A stretch of 64,000 nt of DNA, taken from the NCBI GenBank assembly GCA_018873245.2, contig JAEMBT020000008.1, forward strand, positions 6,571,569 to 6,635,568, in the 5' to 3' direction. The notes beneath the pieces were generated by a model. The model saw only the letters and a program-made list of their open reading frames with translations, was not told the origin of the DNA and searched no databases. The translations under genes and the position numbers were made by a program. Of this stretch, positions 24,830-35,850 are shown piece by piece. Positions within the stretch are counted from its first letter, which is position 1. Each line of letters opens with the position of its first letter. The stretch comes from Archegozetes longisetosus (Eukaryota; Arthropoda; Arachnida; Sarcoptiformes; Trhypochthoniidae).

Positions 24830-26811
24830 CAGAGTCGAGACTTTCCTGACTAAAAAAATTAACGTTTTCCGGATTAAATGCTAAGTTTAGGAAAATTCCG
24901 GAAAGTTCCGGAACATCTAAAAATATTCCAGTAAATTTATTAGAACAATAGAGAATATACATTTGATTTTAGATAAAATAATTAAATTTTATAACTAAGA
25001 ATTTTTCGATATTATCTTGAGTGAATTTATTTCTTCTGTCAGTTAAAATCGTTTTATATGTTGAAAACGATCTTTCAACATCAGCTGAAGTTAGTGGCGC
25101 GTAACAAGTTTTTAAAATAAAGTCCATTGAATTAGTTTTTGAAGTGAATTCGACTAAATCTGGATTTTTATTTAAGCAGCGGTTCAGTTTATCTAAAGTA
25201 TAGCCAGAAAGACTTGCTTTTACTTCTTCAAGAATTTTCAATTGTTGATCAACAGTCAATGATTGGGTTTGAATTAATCTAATTTTTTTCTGTTAAGAAC
25301 CTGAATGAATGTAAGCTTAGAAGTTCTTCTTTCAGTTTTTCTTCATTAATTATTTTTTTCACTTCTTTAACTGCTCTATTTTTCTTCGTGGTGTTGATGT
25401 TTTCAATAAATTCAACTATTTTATCAAAGTTATCAATATAGTAAAATGATGTTTCGAGCCATGTTCCCCACCTAGTAATGATCGGATTAGGTGGTAATCT
25501 TATATTGCAGATTGATTTGAATTGTTGCCTTCTGAGCGGTGATTTCTTAAGAATATTTTTCGTTAAAGATATGAATTCGTCGGCAAAATAGTTATTATTC
25601 CTTATGCACTCACAGACTCGATTCAATGCATGAGCCAAACAAGTGATATGCTTAAGACTAGGATACAAAATTTTGGCATGAGAGATAGCTTTAATCATAA
25701 CTGGGGCTTGATCTGTAACCACTAGTAAAACATCATTATATCTGATGGAATTTGGCCAAAGTAATTGACATGTGTTATTTAAAGCTTGATTTAAAGTTGA
25801 ATAATTAACATTTTCAAGAAACTGAGTTGATGCCAGCATTAGTTTTGATGGTTTGCCGTCGAGTTTTCCAACCAGTGCATTAAAAACATACCTATTCAGT
25901 GCATCGGTTGTTTCATCAATTATTAGGCATACTTTATTTTCGCCGATTTCTTGACGAATTTTCATGAGTTTATCATCTTACACGTTCTGAATGTAATTTT
26001 TTCTTAATATTGAAGGCTCTGGAATATTTATCTTGCAATATTTGAGCAAAAAATTTCTCAAATTGTTATTTCGAAGTTTTTCAAGTGGAATATCAGATGC
26101 CATGAAAGCTTCAGTTAAATCCAGAGCAAATTGATTTAGTTTTTCTTCATTTCTAACAGCTTTTCCAAAACTATCAACCAATGATGATTGCCTTTTATTC
26201 CCTTTTACTGCCTTTTCTCGGTGTTTACGTGAAATTTTGTGGTCTCTGATAGTTTGAGGTCCGTGTTTGTGATCAAAGTTTTTGAAAATATACGGACAGA
26301 CTAAGCACATCAATTTTCCGTTACTTATGGTAAAATTGCTATCTTCTTTACAAATAGATTTCATTTTGAATAATAAAGTATCTCCTGTTTTAATCATTTT
26401 CACGTTTAACTTATGCGAAAAACTACTCAAACTAAAATATATGAGAATAAAATCAATGAAAAGGCATACTAATGAAAGTAAACTCCTGAATAATCTAATA
26501 TTTATAGTTATACACCTGTTTCTTACATTAAAGCTACTTACTTCTTGAAACACGTGTTCAAAACATTTAGTTCTGATAAGAAAAATTTTAATCTTAAAGC
26601 TTAAATATCATTCATATGCTTAAGCGTGCTTTTCCTGATTAAATAAGAAAATTCCGGAATTCTGGAGAGATATCAAAGATTCCGGATTTTTCCGGAGCTT
26701 AGAAAATAAAAATTTTTCTCAAAATAAATAAACTCGAGTTTATTAAGCCTTTTTTCTTTGGTTTCGTGTGAATTAAAAAAATTCCGGACAATCCGGAAAG
26801 TCTCGACTCTG
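24830..26811 (-). mobile_element. hAT DNA transposon, complete with 8-bp target-site duplication
   Basis: The terminal inverted repeats are CAGAGTCGAGACTTTCC at the left and the same sequence inverted at the right, flanked by GTGATGAG on both sides (24822-24829, 26812-26819). The 1982-bp element carries one transposase gene on the minus strand, inactivated by a stop and a frameshift. It is inserted into the N-terminal part of an older hAT relic. Confidence 0.9.
24969..26553 (-). pseudogene. hAT transposase (one in-frame stop, one frameshift)
   Basis: Three frames form one protein. The first (26553-25978) has a BED/CCHH-type finger: LMCLVCPYIF then RDHKISRKHR. It ends at TAA 25980-25978 in the same frame as the second part, where related proteins usually have Tyr. 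The second (to 25279) has VCLIIDETTD, VLLVVTDQAPVM, KHITCLAHALNRVCE and NPIITRWGTWLE, the catalytic core. An A-run at about 25282-25290 causes a frameshift. The third (25259-24969) is the C-terminal dimerisation region, NKNPDLVEF and CYAPLTSADVERSFS. The true start is probably downstream of the listed frame start, near MKSICKEDSN. It resembles the hAT group from which CGGBP1-like proteins derive. Confidence 0.85.
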
Positions 26812-27079
26812 GTGATGAGTGATCATCTTTATACAAAAGATTCGATCTAAATGTTTTGTGTAGAATTTTTCATATGTGTGTATTCAAGTTGAACGAATCA
26901 GAATCGAAGGGCCTCAATGTAAGATTTTGATCTGTTGTTACCTATAATTCTATCAGAGAGTCTGGTAGGACTCGATAGAATGTGCTTTAGTAGGGAATTA
27001 TGTTATAACTTACTTTTAATATATAACTTTCTATTATTAATATAAATATATAATGATACAATATAGTAGTTGTTCACTA

Positions 27080-27147
27080 TTTTCTTACATACCGTACAGT
27101 ACAAAGTAAGAGAGTATTCTTACATACTTTACAGTACGAAGTAAGAA
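27080..27147. repeat. Two tandem copies of a ~35-bp unit
   Basis: TTCTTACATACYKTACAGTA followed by CRAAGTAAG occurs twice in succession (27081- and 27116-). Each unit is itself partly palindromic (CTTAC...GTAAG). Confidence 0.6.
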
Positions 27148-27317
27148 TAAAACCGTTCTTAATAAAAAATCACTTCTGCTTTTATACTCTTTTTGATGTC
27201 CTAAACTTACTATATTTAGCTCAATGGAAAAAATTATGTTTACATCAAAATACTTGCAACTTAAGTAAATAATACATAGTCAATTGGAAATTTACTTGTA
27301 CTTTAACTAAAACTTAA

Positions 27318-28375
27318 GCCCGTATGCACAGTGTGTTTTAAAACGGTTTTAAGGCTAAAACCAGGCTTAAAACCCAAAACACATTTTAAAACTCATGCAC
27401 AGTAAAAATTTAGAACAGTTTAAACTAAAACCACTTTTACTTGTTTTAAATCGGTTTTAGTGATCAACAAAATAAGTAAATATAAACAAAGTTTTACAAA
27501 ATAATATAAAAATGAACCAATTTTTTCAAATTGAAGAATTGGATAATTATGAAATAGTAATGAATAAAATTTTTCAAGTCAAAGAGTACTAAAAGACAGA
27601 TTCAATCCATTTGATAGTTGTGATGAAATATCATTCATAAGAAGATATAGACTTACAAAACAGTGTTTCATTAAACTGTTGAATCTAATTAAAACAGATT
27701 TAATTAATACCAAAATAAAAAAAGACTCATTGCCTCCAATAATTCAATTATCTATTGTTTTAAGATTTTATGCCACCGGTTAGTTTCAGATCTCAGCTGC
27801 AGATCTTAACAGTAAATATAAAAATATTGACATAATTATCAATTGAATCGGTTTTCTGAGGTTGAGGTCCGCCACCAGTTTGTCTTATTTCTGATTTTTC
27901 TTTATTACAATTCTTACGACATTCGTATTTATATCGTTTACAAAAGCATTTCAAAGACTTGATATCTCTATTATTTGTATTTAATTTCTGACTAAACTCG
28001 TCACTAATTTGTTGCCAAACGTTATATTTTTTATTGTTTCGTATAGTTATTAGTCGTTTTACACTCAATTATTTTGAGTTTGTTTTCTTCGGCAATTGTT
28101 TGTTTGAGTAATTCTATTTCATAATTAGTAAAATTGTTTTGACGACTCCAAACATTATTATCATTTTTATTCAGTTTATTTTTATTCAATTTCAATTTTT
28201 TAATGAATAAACAAACATTTGTTACATTTTTTGCTGGTTTTAAAACGGTTTTTACTAAAACTAGTTTTATTACAGTCTGTGCATGAGTTTTAAGTTTTGA
28301 GTTAAAACCGTTTTAGCGAAAACCGTCTTAAGACTTGAGACTGTTTTAACTAAAACTCAACTGTGCAAACGGGCC
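27318..28375 (-). mobile_element. PIF/Harbinger-like element B (Myb/SANT type)
   Basis: Terminal repeats GCCCGTATGCACAG (left) and GGCCCGTTTGCACAG (right, inverted) are bordered by TTAA on both sides. The subterminal region has many TTTTAAAAC/GTTTTAA repeats. It is homologous along its length to element A (7829-9352), without A's piggyBac insertion. It encodes only a broken Myb/SANT protein and no transposase, so it was probably mobilised in trans. Kolobok or ISL2EU-like origins are alternatives, given the TTAA. Confidence 0.65.
27793..28190 (-). pseudogene. Myb/SANT-like protein of element B, frameshifted
   Basis: The minus strand reads WSRQNNFTNYEIELLKQTIA at about 28150-28090, then shifts frame before KKYNVWQQISDEFSQKL (second helix, with the conserved W), NNRDIKSLKCFCKRYKYEC (third helix) and TGGGPQPQKTDS. 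Read together this is one Myb/SANT-like DNA-binding domain. There is one frameshift near 28030-28060. Confidence 0.65.
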
Positions 28376-28379
28376 TTAA

Positions 28380-29835
28380 TTTTTAAGATTTTGACATGTC
28401 TTTAAACTTATTGATATTTTTTAATACTAAAAATACGTAAGCTTTAGATATGGCTATTAATATTATTATGATAAATGGTTGATATTTCTTAAAGATTCAT
28501 GCAATTAAACTTTATCTGAGATCATTTAAATTTACGGCGAACTTAGGTGAGTTCTGTATTATCTAGTTAAATATGTTTTTGTAAATTTGTAACTATAGCA
28601 TTCAATAAATTAGCTATAAAACTAGTTATACTTAATAAAACCTTTTATTAATATTGAAAAACTTTCAAAACTTCAATAATTCAATTGAATGAAAAGCAAT
28701 TTTAATCAAAATATATAAAACTAATAATTACTGACAATTGTGAGTTCTAAAATTGAGCAAATTTGTTTTTCTTCTGCTCATAATAAATGATTGATAACAA
28801 TTAAGCAAGTAATTTTAAATTAACCAAACCTTAATAGTTAAATTTAATCTTTTGACTTGACACTTGATCTAATTCTCATTAAATTAAAATTAAGAAACTG
28901 ATGAAACTATTTAAAGCGACAATCATTTTGATAGTGATCACAATCTTTTAGCCATTTCATAAGATCTATTTTGCTCTGTATTTACTTCTATGCATCGGAT
29001 GATCACCTTTGATTACAGATATCGATCACTTCGTCAAAAATATTTGAAGTCTAATGAAATTATTTGTTCGAAAAGGAGCACACTACTAAACTCACTTCTA
29101 CCAAACTACACCAATCATATTATTTCTCCATTAGTAAAGAGTTCATTAACAATGTTATGCCGTTCTAGTTCGAGCTTTATAACTAAAAGACATAACTAGG
29201 GGCTAAAATACTCAACTTAAGTTCTGGAATCAATATTTATTATATTCTCAATAATATTAGCCTTTATTTGATTGCAATTTTTTATTTTATTATAAAAAAT
29301 ATGAGAAAGAATTTAGATAAAAGCGAATGAAAGGTACAATAATTAACTAGTTTGTAATATAAATTAAAATTTTGATCGGGCTTTTCTTATGTTCTGCACA
29401 TTTTGTCTCAAATGACGATAATATAAACGTTTATAGGATTTAAACAGTTTTAAGAGTTTTCATATAAATCTATAGAATTCACAAATATATTCAATACTTT
29501 TCTACATTAATTAAAAGGTCTAAAAATGAAGTCTTGACTACAAGGCTTCCACTCAGACTCTTCAAATGTTTATTAATGTGACTTTTTAAACTGCAAAATA
29601 GATCTCATGGTCTTTAAATAGAAACTTGAGATAGGATATGATCTGTATTTAACATATTGTGAGATCAAATACAGTTTTCAAAGATTTGATCTCACAATGA
29701 CCTATATTTGAGGAAATAAATAGAACACAATGAGTTCTTAGAAGATAATCCTTAATTGTGGGTCAGTCGCGATGATGACCCCAATAATGGATGAAAAGGG
29801 TCAAAAATAGGGCAATAGGGCAATTATCGAGTATG
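28380..29835. other. AT-rich non-coding DNA
   Basis: No motif, splice pattern or repeat I can support. The 69-codon plus frame at 28990 shows no family features. Confidence 0.45.
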
Positions 29836-30110
29836 TGTTGGTCAGTTAGTGACCAACATTAATACTTATGGAAAATTCCATTGATTTTTGTAAACAACTT
29901 CTGTCCGTATATAAGGAGTGACAAAATAGTCACTCTTCACTTCCCGAACAACCGTGAAAGTTGTCTCTTAACTTTGTTCTTTACTTATAACTTCTAATCT
30001 CTGTATATTAACTGTTTTTTTGTCTTAAATAAAATTACTAATACCCAAAAAGTGGTTTAGCTTATTTCATCGAATACCATAAGACTTCTAAACAAAATTT
30101 GGTATCACAA
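29836..30110 (+). mobile_element. Candidate LTR fragment with primer-binding-site-like sequence
   Basis: It begins TGTTGGTCAGTTAGTGACCA, a palindromic TG-start. It has a TATA-like GTATATAAGG at about 29909, AATAAAA at about 30019, and ends CTTCTAAACA at 30094. A few bases later comes TGGTATCACAA, similar to the TGGTATCA primer-binding sites of Copia-type elements. A second LTR and internal genes were not found, and no target-site duplication matches, so it would be a truncated copy. Confidence 0.35.
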
Positions 30111-30754
30111 TATTATCGTATCAAACAATGTAAACATCAAAGTATTAATGGAATTATAAAAACCTCATATGAAGTATAAAGCATTATTAAAGGTTAAAAT
30201 TTAGCAATTTTTCTGAAAGAATGAAAAACTGACCAAAAGTCCTAAAATTTATAACCGCCTAACAATAAAATTAAAGCTTATATGTTCATATATCTTAATG
30301 TATACTTTTTGGTATTTTAGTATTAAACTTAGAACTCAGATTCAAAAAGATATTCAAATATAAAGTTTCCAAAGTTTTTCAATAATTACTCAACTGTATT
30401 TGTAATATACTTTTGATGCAAATTGATTGAAAGTTATAGTAATGGTTTGTTCGATAAAATACATCCTCACTCATGCCACGAGATATACGACAATAGGTGT
30501 TATGTGATATTGTCGCAGAAAGTGCTACAATTAGCGGATTCGTTCTCACTTAATCTGTTTCTGCAGTAAGTTTAGTCAAGTTCAGGTAAATGTTAGCTCC
30601 AGTTACAACAATATCGCTGAAAACTCTCTAATAAAACCCAACAATACACTTTAATTTTTTCTTTTTGGGTTTCGTCTCTCTGTCTAAGGGAATAAAGAGT
30701 GATCTAAATAGTCTAGTCATTAGAAATAATTTTAAGGAGTTTTGTGAATAGAAT

Positions 30755-30919
30755 CCCCAAATATTTTATCACCGATTTAAATAATTGAAAATATATTTTA
30801 ATCGAAAAAATTAAACCTTTACTTGAATAATGATGATTAAACTTAAAAGCAACGATTTCAAAATACTCTAAAGATATCCTATTATGAATTACATTTAAAT
30901 CGGTAATAAAATATTTGAG
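30755..30919. repeat. Fold-back element with ~25-bp inverted repeats
   Basis: CAAATATTTTATCACCGATT plus TAAAT (ending ~30783) recurs inverted at 30892-30919 with one mismatch. This small hairpin or MITE explains the 100-codon minus frame covering it. Confidence 0.5.
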
Positions 30920-31389
30920 GATTTTATCCATAAAAGCCGCAAAGTTTAGCCTAGACTTTTCTTTAATCTCCCAGACGAGGAGACGATATCCAAAAGGAAA
31001 AGAATTAAAATGCATTAAGAATCAAAAATTGTTTAAGTATTTAAAAATAAAATGAAGAATGCTATCCGAATAAAAGAAAAATAAACTAAGATATTATTCA
31101 ATAAAAAGTAGTTCGGTCACCTAAAGGGTTCATGTTGTGAATGATGTGATCGGAAAAATATTACCTCATTTGCGCGTTGAAGAGTTGTAAGAATAGAGTT
31201 TAGCAACAGTTTAGGAATTGTGTGAGTAAAGTGTTGAAACGGAAAAAGGATTGAACATTGGATTAGAGAATATAATTATAAATTCATGTCCAAAAACTAA
31301 TCACTCATTCATTTACGGGGATATGCAAAACACTTTGATCACAAGAACACTAAAAGAGAGAAAAGTCCAAACAATTTGAGGACAATCAT

Positions 31390-32200
31390 AAGAAAATGGC
31401 TGGATATTGCCCGTCTTTGTTTGAATATTGGCTTAGATTCAGAAACAATTTTATTAATTGCTGATGATTGCAAACCAATTCAATGTGTATGTTTCGAATC
31501 TTATTTTCTTTGATTTGAAGCCTTAAGATTGGGCAGAATTGGTTCAATAATTGGTAAGAGTATAAAGCATTTGATGATCAATGAGTTGAGCCAAAGAAAT
31601 AATATAATTGAGAGAAACATCGCACTCATCAAAAAGCTGCGATCACTTCAAATTCTTGACCTCACCCTAAGAATTCTGGGCTTAAGCTTTGGAAACTTAT
31701 TATTATTGGTCTTTAAAAACATTAAGTCATTGTAAACATCTTAGACTGGAATGATGTTCAATGACAACAGACAAGTTCATTAGTAGTGTTCATTAATCAA
31801 AATGAAAGCAATTCAAAGAACTTCTGATTCCAAGAGTTCACGTTCAAGAGGATTTATTGGTTGAATTAGTAAGAAATTTGAATTAGATAAACTTCCTATC
31901 GATTGTCGGAATCTGTTATTAAGATGTTTTGATAGTTAAAAAGCACAAAATTAATTGTCAGAACTTACTCTTAATTAATCAAACTTTTTATATCGAATGT
32001 ATCGGAAAATTAAGTGATGTGTTTAGATTCACAAAATGAGATTTCACTAAATATTTTCTTGTGATTCATTGAATTCTTTGAGACTTTGAAAACTTTCGGC
32101 ATATCTGACTCGAGATTTATCTACGGATATGATGGGAAGAATTGGCTCGATAGTTGCTAGAAATGTAATGATCAACGTCTTGGTACCAGCTCTGGAATAC
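31390..32200. other. Decayed sequence with a short duplicated motif
   Basis: GGGCAGAATTGGTTCAATA at about 31530 and GGGAAGAATTGGCTCGATA at about 32131 are related copies. The 68-codon frame at 31529 has leucine-rich spacing (LRSLQILDLTLRILGLSFGN), but too little to call a leucine-rich-repeat gene. Confidence 0.25.
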
Positions 32201-32399
32201 TGGTTGTAAAAAATATTTTAAACGGAAGTTATTTAAACTCAAATATAGAGTCATCTTTTTGCGATCGATGTTAAACTCAAAATTTTTGCACCAATTATAG
32301 TTATAAGTATTAGGATTTTTGACAAGTATCGGGACTATCATATCTTTAAAGACACTTAATGAAACTGAAACTTGAACAAACGATTGGTGAATATTTTCG

Positions 32400-32715
32400 C
32401 CTCCAGTCTAGTTGACCAGCGTCCACCTTAGTATGAGGTGTCCCAATGCCAGTGGCGGAACCTTTTATATCATCTATAACTTCCTTATAAGCCATTTCAA
32501 GTTCGTCAGGAGTAGTGAATCTTTTATCTTTATTAGGCCTCTTTATTCTATATATGCCATCGTAATCGTACGGGTTCAAATCAGAACTATAAGGCGGGTG
32601 TTTAGATTCCTTCCATCAATGTCTCACAAAGAAATCTTCAACTTTTCGATGTTTATGGGTCTTGTGTTGTCACCGAGTATTTTAGGTCTACGAATCTGCA
32701 GTTGTTTTATTGCTA
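32400..32715 (-). pseudogene. mariner-type transposase fragment
   Basis: The minus strand reads HPPYSSDLNPYDYDGIYRIK then RFTTPDELEMAYKEVIDDI, matching the PPYSPDLNPxDY motif and following helix near the C-terminus of mariner/Tc1 transposases. Upstream in another frame is ILGDNTRPINIEKL, the counterpart of the DNARPH block that carries the second catalytic Asp. Stops and frameshifts separate the pieces. No inverted repeats were identified. Confidence 0.65.
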
Positions 32716-33283
32716 GGAGTTTACTTGTCTAAAAGAAATCAAAATGAATCTCAAAATTGACATTTGTATTTTTCGCTAAAATTCTGTAACCTAACACCCG
32801 ATTTTTATGAAAGGCCACTATCATAATCTGCTTTCAATCTCGTATTGTTGTTCTTACTTTTGTAAACTTGAGATGCAAATTACAAGCGCTAGCATTATTT
32901 CAAATTTATGATTTTTCAAATCAATATTCTTACGGTGGCTCTCCAGGAAGGCGATATTGACGAGACGCGCAATAATCCTGAGGGTCGTAGTATTTGAGCC
33001 ATGGCTATAATTCTAACATTCCATGGTTGCTGTTGTATCTTTCAAGATGTCCAGTACAAATATGCGCATGAATTTACTATTTACTCGCATATTTAATAAC
33101 TAAAAGTGTGTTATTAAATATAAACCACATAAGCAACCACATGACTCAGTATATTTTACTATAATACGCAATAATAAAATAAACATTTCATGAACATGTT
33201 TACTACTTTTGTAATTTCTGTGATATGATAGTCTCGATACTTAACAAAACCTCTAACATATTGTTAGTCTGAAGCTATTAATT

Positions 33284-33403
33284 ATGAGTTTAATTCCTGT
33301 GGCTGAAAGAGATTTAAGAAAGTTATTTGTTTTGGATGGAGCGCATCAATTGAAGAGTGACAGGTCGGAGCGAGATCGAAACAGATTTATGGATCGACTA
33401 TAA
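33284..33403 (+). other. 39-codon ORF, unassigned
   Basis: ATG 33284 to TAA 33403 encodes MSLIPVAERDLRKLFVLDGA followed by a charged HQLKSDRSERDRNRF segment. The composition is unlike random AT-rich translation. It could be a small gene, the start of a decayed one, or a fragment. Family not recognised. Confidence 0.25.
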
Positions 33404-34160
33404 ATTTGAGATTTCATTTGGATAAAACAAATGATTTACTACAACATATTAATAAATTAGTTAGCTCTTAAATCTTAAATCAATAAATAGATTAGTAAAA
33501 TAAAATTATAGAGATATTTTAAAATAACTCTTATTTTAATCAGATTCAAAACTTTTTTGAACTATTGAAACTTGTTTTAGTACCCTCTTCAGGGAAAATA
33601 CTTTATTATACTCCCAATTATGAAACATCTTTAGCATTATTCAACCAAGCATAACAACATGTTCTGCAACATTACAACCGCTAATTCCATGCTAAAGTCT
33701 AAAGTTCTACTCACTGCTAAAAATTTCTGAGGAAATAATTCGATGAATACAATCACATAATAATATAATTTTGGTTAAGGCTTTAGTATAAGATGCTACA
33801 TTATTGTTGCAAATCATTTTAAGTTAAGTTAGCACTGCAGAAAATAAACTTAGCCTAAAGCTAAGCTTATAAAGTATTATTGTTGAGCATAGAATGCAAC
33901 AATCGTGAGAATAAAACTGATTATTTGCCGTTTGTTAGACTTATTGGTCGATACATTCAAATCAGAAACGATTACATCGACTTGTAATTGGATTAATTAA
34001 GTCATTAAACACTTTGTCTAGCTTTTGGACCAAGCTTTTATCTAATTGAAGCCAACTAAAACTGAAGTTTAACCAAACTTTTCTACATATCAAATAAAAT
34101 TTATAATTTAGGAAATCTGTAGAAAAGAGTGCCTTAAATTTTCAGACGTATTAATAAAAT
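33404..34160. other. AT-rich non-coding DNA
   Basis: Nothing recognisable seen on either strand. Confidence 0.45.
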
Positions 34161-34164
34161 ATTA

Positions 34165-34571
34165 TAGTAAAGACTCGACATTTGAAACAGTTTATTTTGA
34201 AATACCCAGTATTTTGAATTAATTTTAACATCAGTTTATATCACGCTTCCTTATTTTGAAATATCTATCAGATAGTTTTTAAACTCTTTGTTGGATTTCA
34301 CGAAAATATTGAAGGCTCATTTTAAAGGAAATTGAAGATCTAGAAACTAAATTAATTAATTCAAAATTACCATCAAAACAATCGCTTATTACTGTTTTTT
34401 TAAATAACTGTATTCTGAATAAAATCTTAGTGTCAGTGATTAAAATATTGTATTTTTTTAACAAAATCTATTTTGAACTTTCTCAAAAACTCGAGTGCTT
34501 TGAAGACTCGCTATTTTGAACAAAATTTTTTGGAAGAATTGGTTTTAAAATAACGAGATTCTATTGTGCAA
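34165..34571. mobile_element. Possible pogo/Tigger-like relic
   Basis: The left end TAGTAAAGACTCGACATTTG and the inverted right end CAATAGAATCTCGTTATTTT resemble each other (~60-65 %) and the TAGAATCTCG-type termini of pogo-like elements. It is internally rich in TTTTGAAATA-like motifs. No transposase domain is readable. Confidence 0.3.
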
Positions 34572-34659
34572 TAATGCAAAAGCTACTCATCAAACCTAAT
34601 TAACATTAAAGATATTAACAATCAATGGTTTGCAAAAGTCGCCCATTAGCTCGAGATTA

Positions 34660-35850
34660 TCAGTTCTGAACATTTGCCTAAAAATGATTCTCTTCGCGAA
34701 CTCGATGCAATTTTTTCTAAGTCTTTCAATTCATACTTAATCGCAGTCGAAAATACCAAATTCTTCTAATGAGGTATTGTTTCTTATTTTTCAATACAAT
34801 TTTGTTTTAGATCTTCAAAATAAGATTCTTGTCCGCAAAATCATACAAATCGATCACATCTTTAGGTTTGATATCAGCAGAATCTATATAAATATATTTA
34901 ATGAAGCATAGTAAATATTATATGAATAGTCTTTGATTTGCATTTGAATCGATTCGCTTTGAGCCAATCTCTGGAAAACATAGTCATAAAGTGTTTGCAA
35001 ATATTTTGAGTACAAGTTTACGACAATGAATGTTCAACTATAAACTTGAAGTGGTTGTCAATCGGATTATTAAGCACAGTATTGAATCGTTTTTGGACCC
35101 TATTCGAAGTTTGGTTCGTAAGTATTATTACTGTTGGAATACTGAACGATAACCAGATCCTACATCAACCATAAACCAAATTATAACCCGACCACATCAC
35201 GTATTGATTGCAAACATGTTTCTTCGGTCAACTTATGTTTTCATTAATGCATTCGCCTCAACATTACACAAGCCACCAACAGATTAAGCAGTAGATAAGT
35301 TATTGCAGATATAGATTTCTCTAAACTTCAATTCGATACTTATTTTGATAGCAATATTTTGCCTATAATTATTTCTTATTCTAAACTGGTTGAAATTACT
35401 CAAACCAAAAGCATAGATTTCTTCATTCTCTGCTAGCAATAAACACTGGTTTCGACCACTACTTATGTTCTCTATTTTTTCGTCCTTCTTATCAATGAAA
35501 TAAGGGATATTTTGATTCAAGTTATTACCGAATACCAAATTATCCATATCTGTTGTTACTGAGTCCATAAGCCCTTCCGGTTATGTTAGCGCAAAAGTAT
35601 GACCAAAACCACAACTCAAGATAACTATGAACTCGTGTTTCAATCTACCAATAGTATCTCAGATATAACATCAATTTGTGTCCTATTTTATAAACATCCA
35701 GAATTATTTAGAGCCCCAAATAGTAGTTCCTAGTCTTTGTTAATTGAGCGCAATCATAATTACTACGCAAGATATCAATCGTTCTTTACCCATTTTAACG
35801 ACGTTTGTGAGCTCTTTGACTGCATTCTTGTGACCCAAACTCGTTCATCC
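34660..35850 (-). pseudogene. RCC1-BTB domain protein (RCBTB-like), degenerate
   Basis: In minus orientation the order is RCC1 repeats, then BTB, then BACK-like. RCC1 pieces: TSLGHKNAVKELTNVVKMGK (about 35840-35780), CGFGHTFALT (about 35600), NLVFGNNLNQN, ENISSGRNQCLLLAENEEIY and AFGLSNFNQF in the 35568-35284 frame. BTB pieces at about 35060-34800: KHFMTMFSRDW, YSYNIYYASLKYIYIDSADI and KPKDVIDLYDFAD. It is broken by several stops and frameshifts. The human relatives RCBTB1/2 are cytoplasmic/nuclear adaptors for cullin-3-type ubiquitin ligases. No introns are evident, so it may be a retrocopy or a member of a lineage-specific intron-poor family. Confidence 0.7.

Noticed and set aside
30713-31015. 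100-codon minus frame
   Set aside because: Covers a fold-back repeat; the peptide repeats are a by-product.
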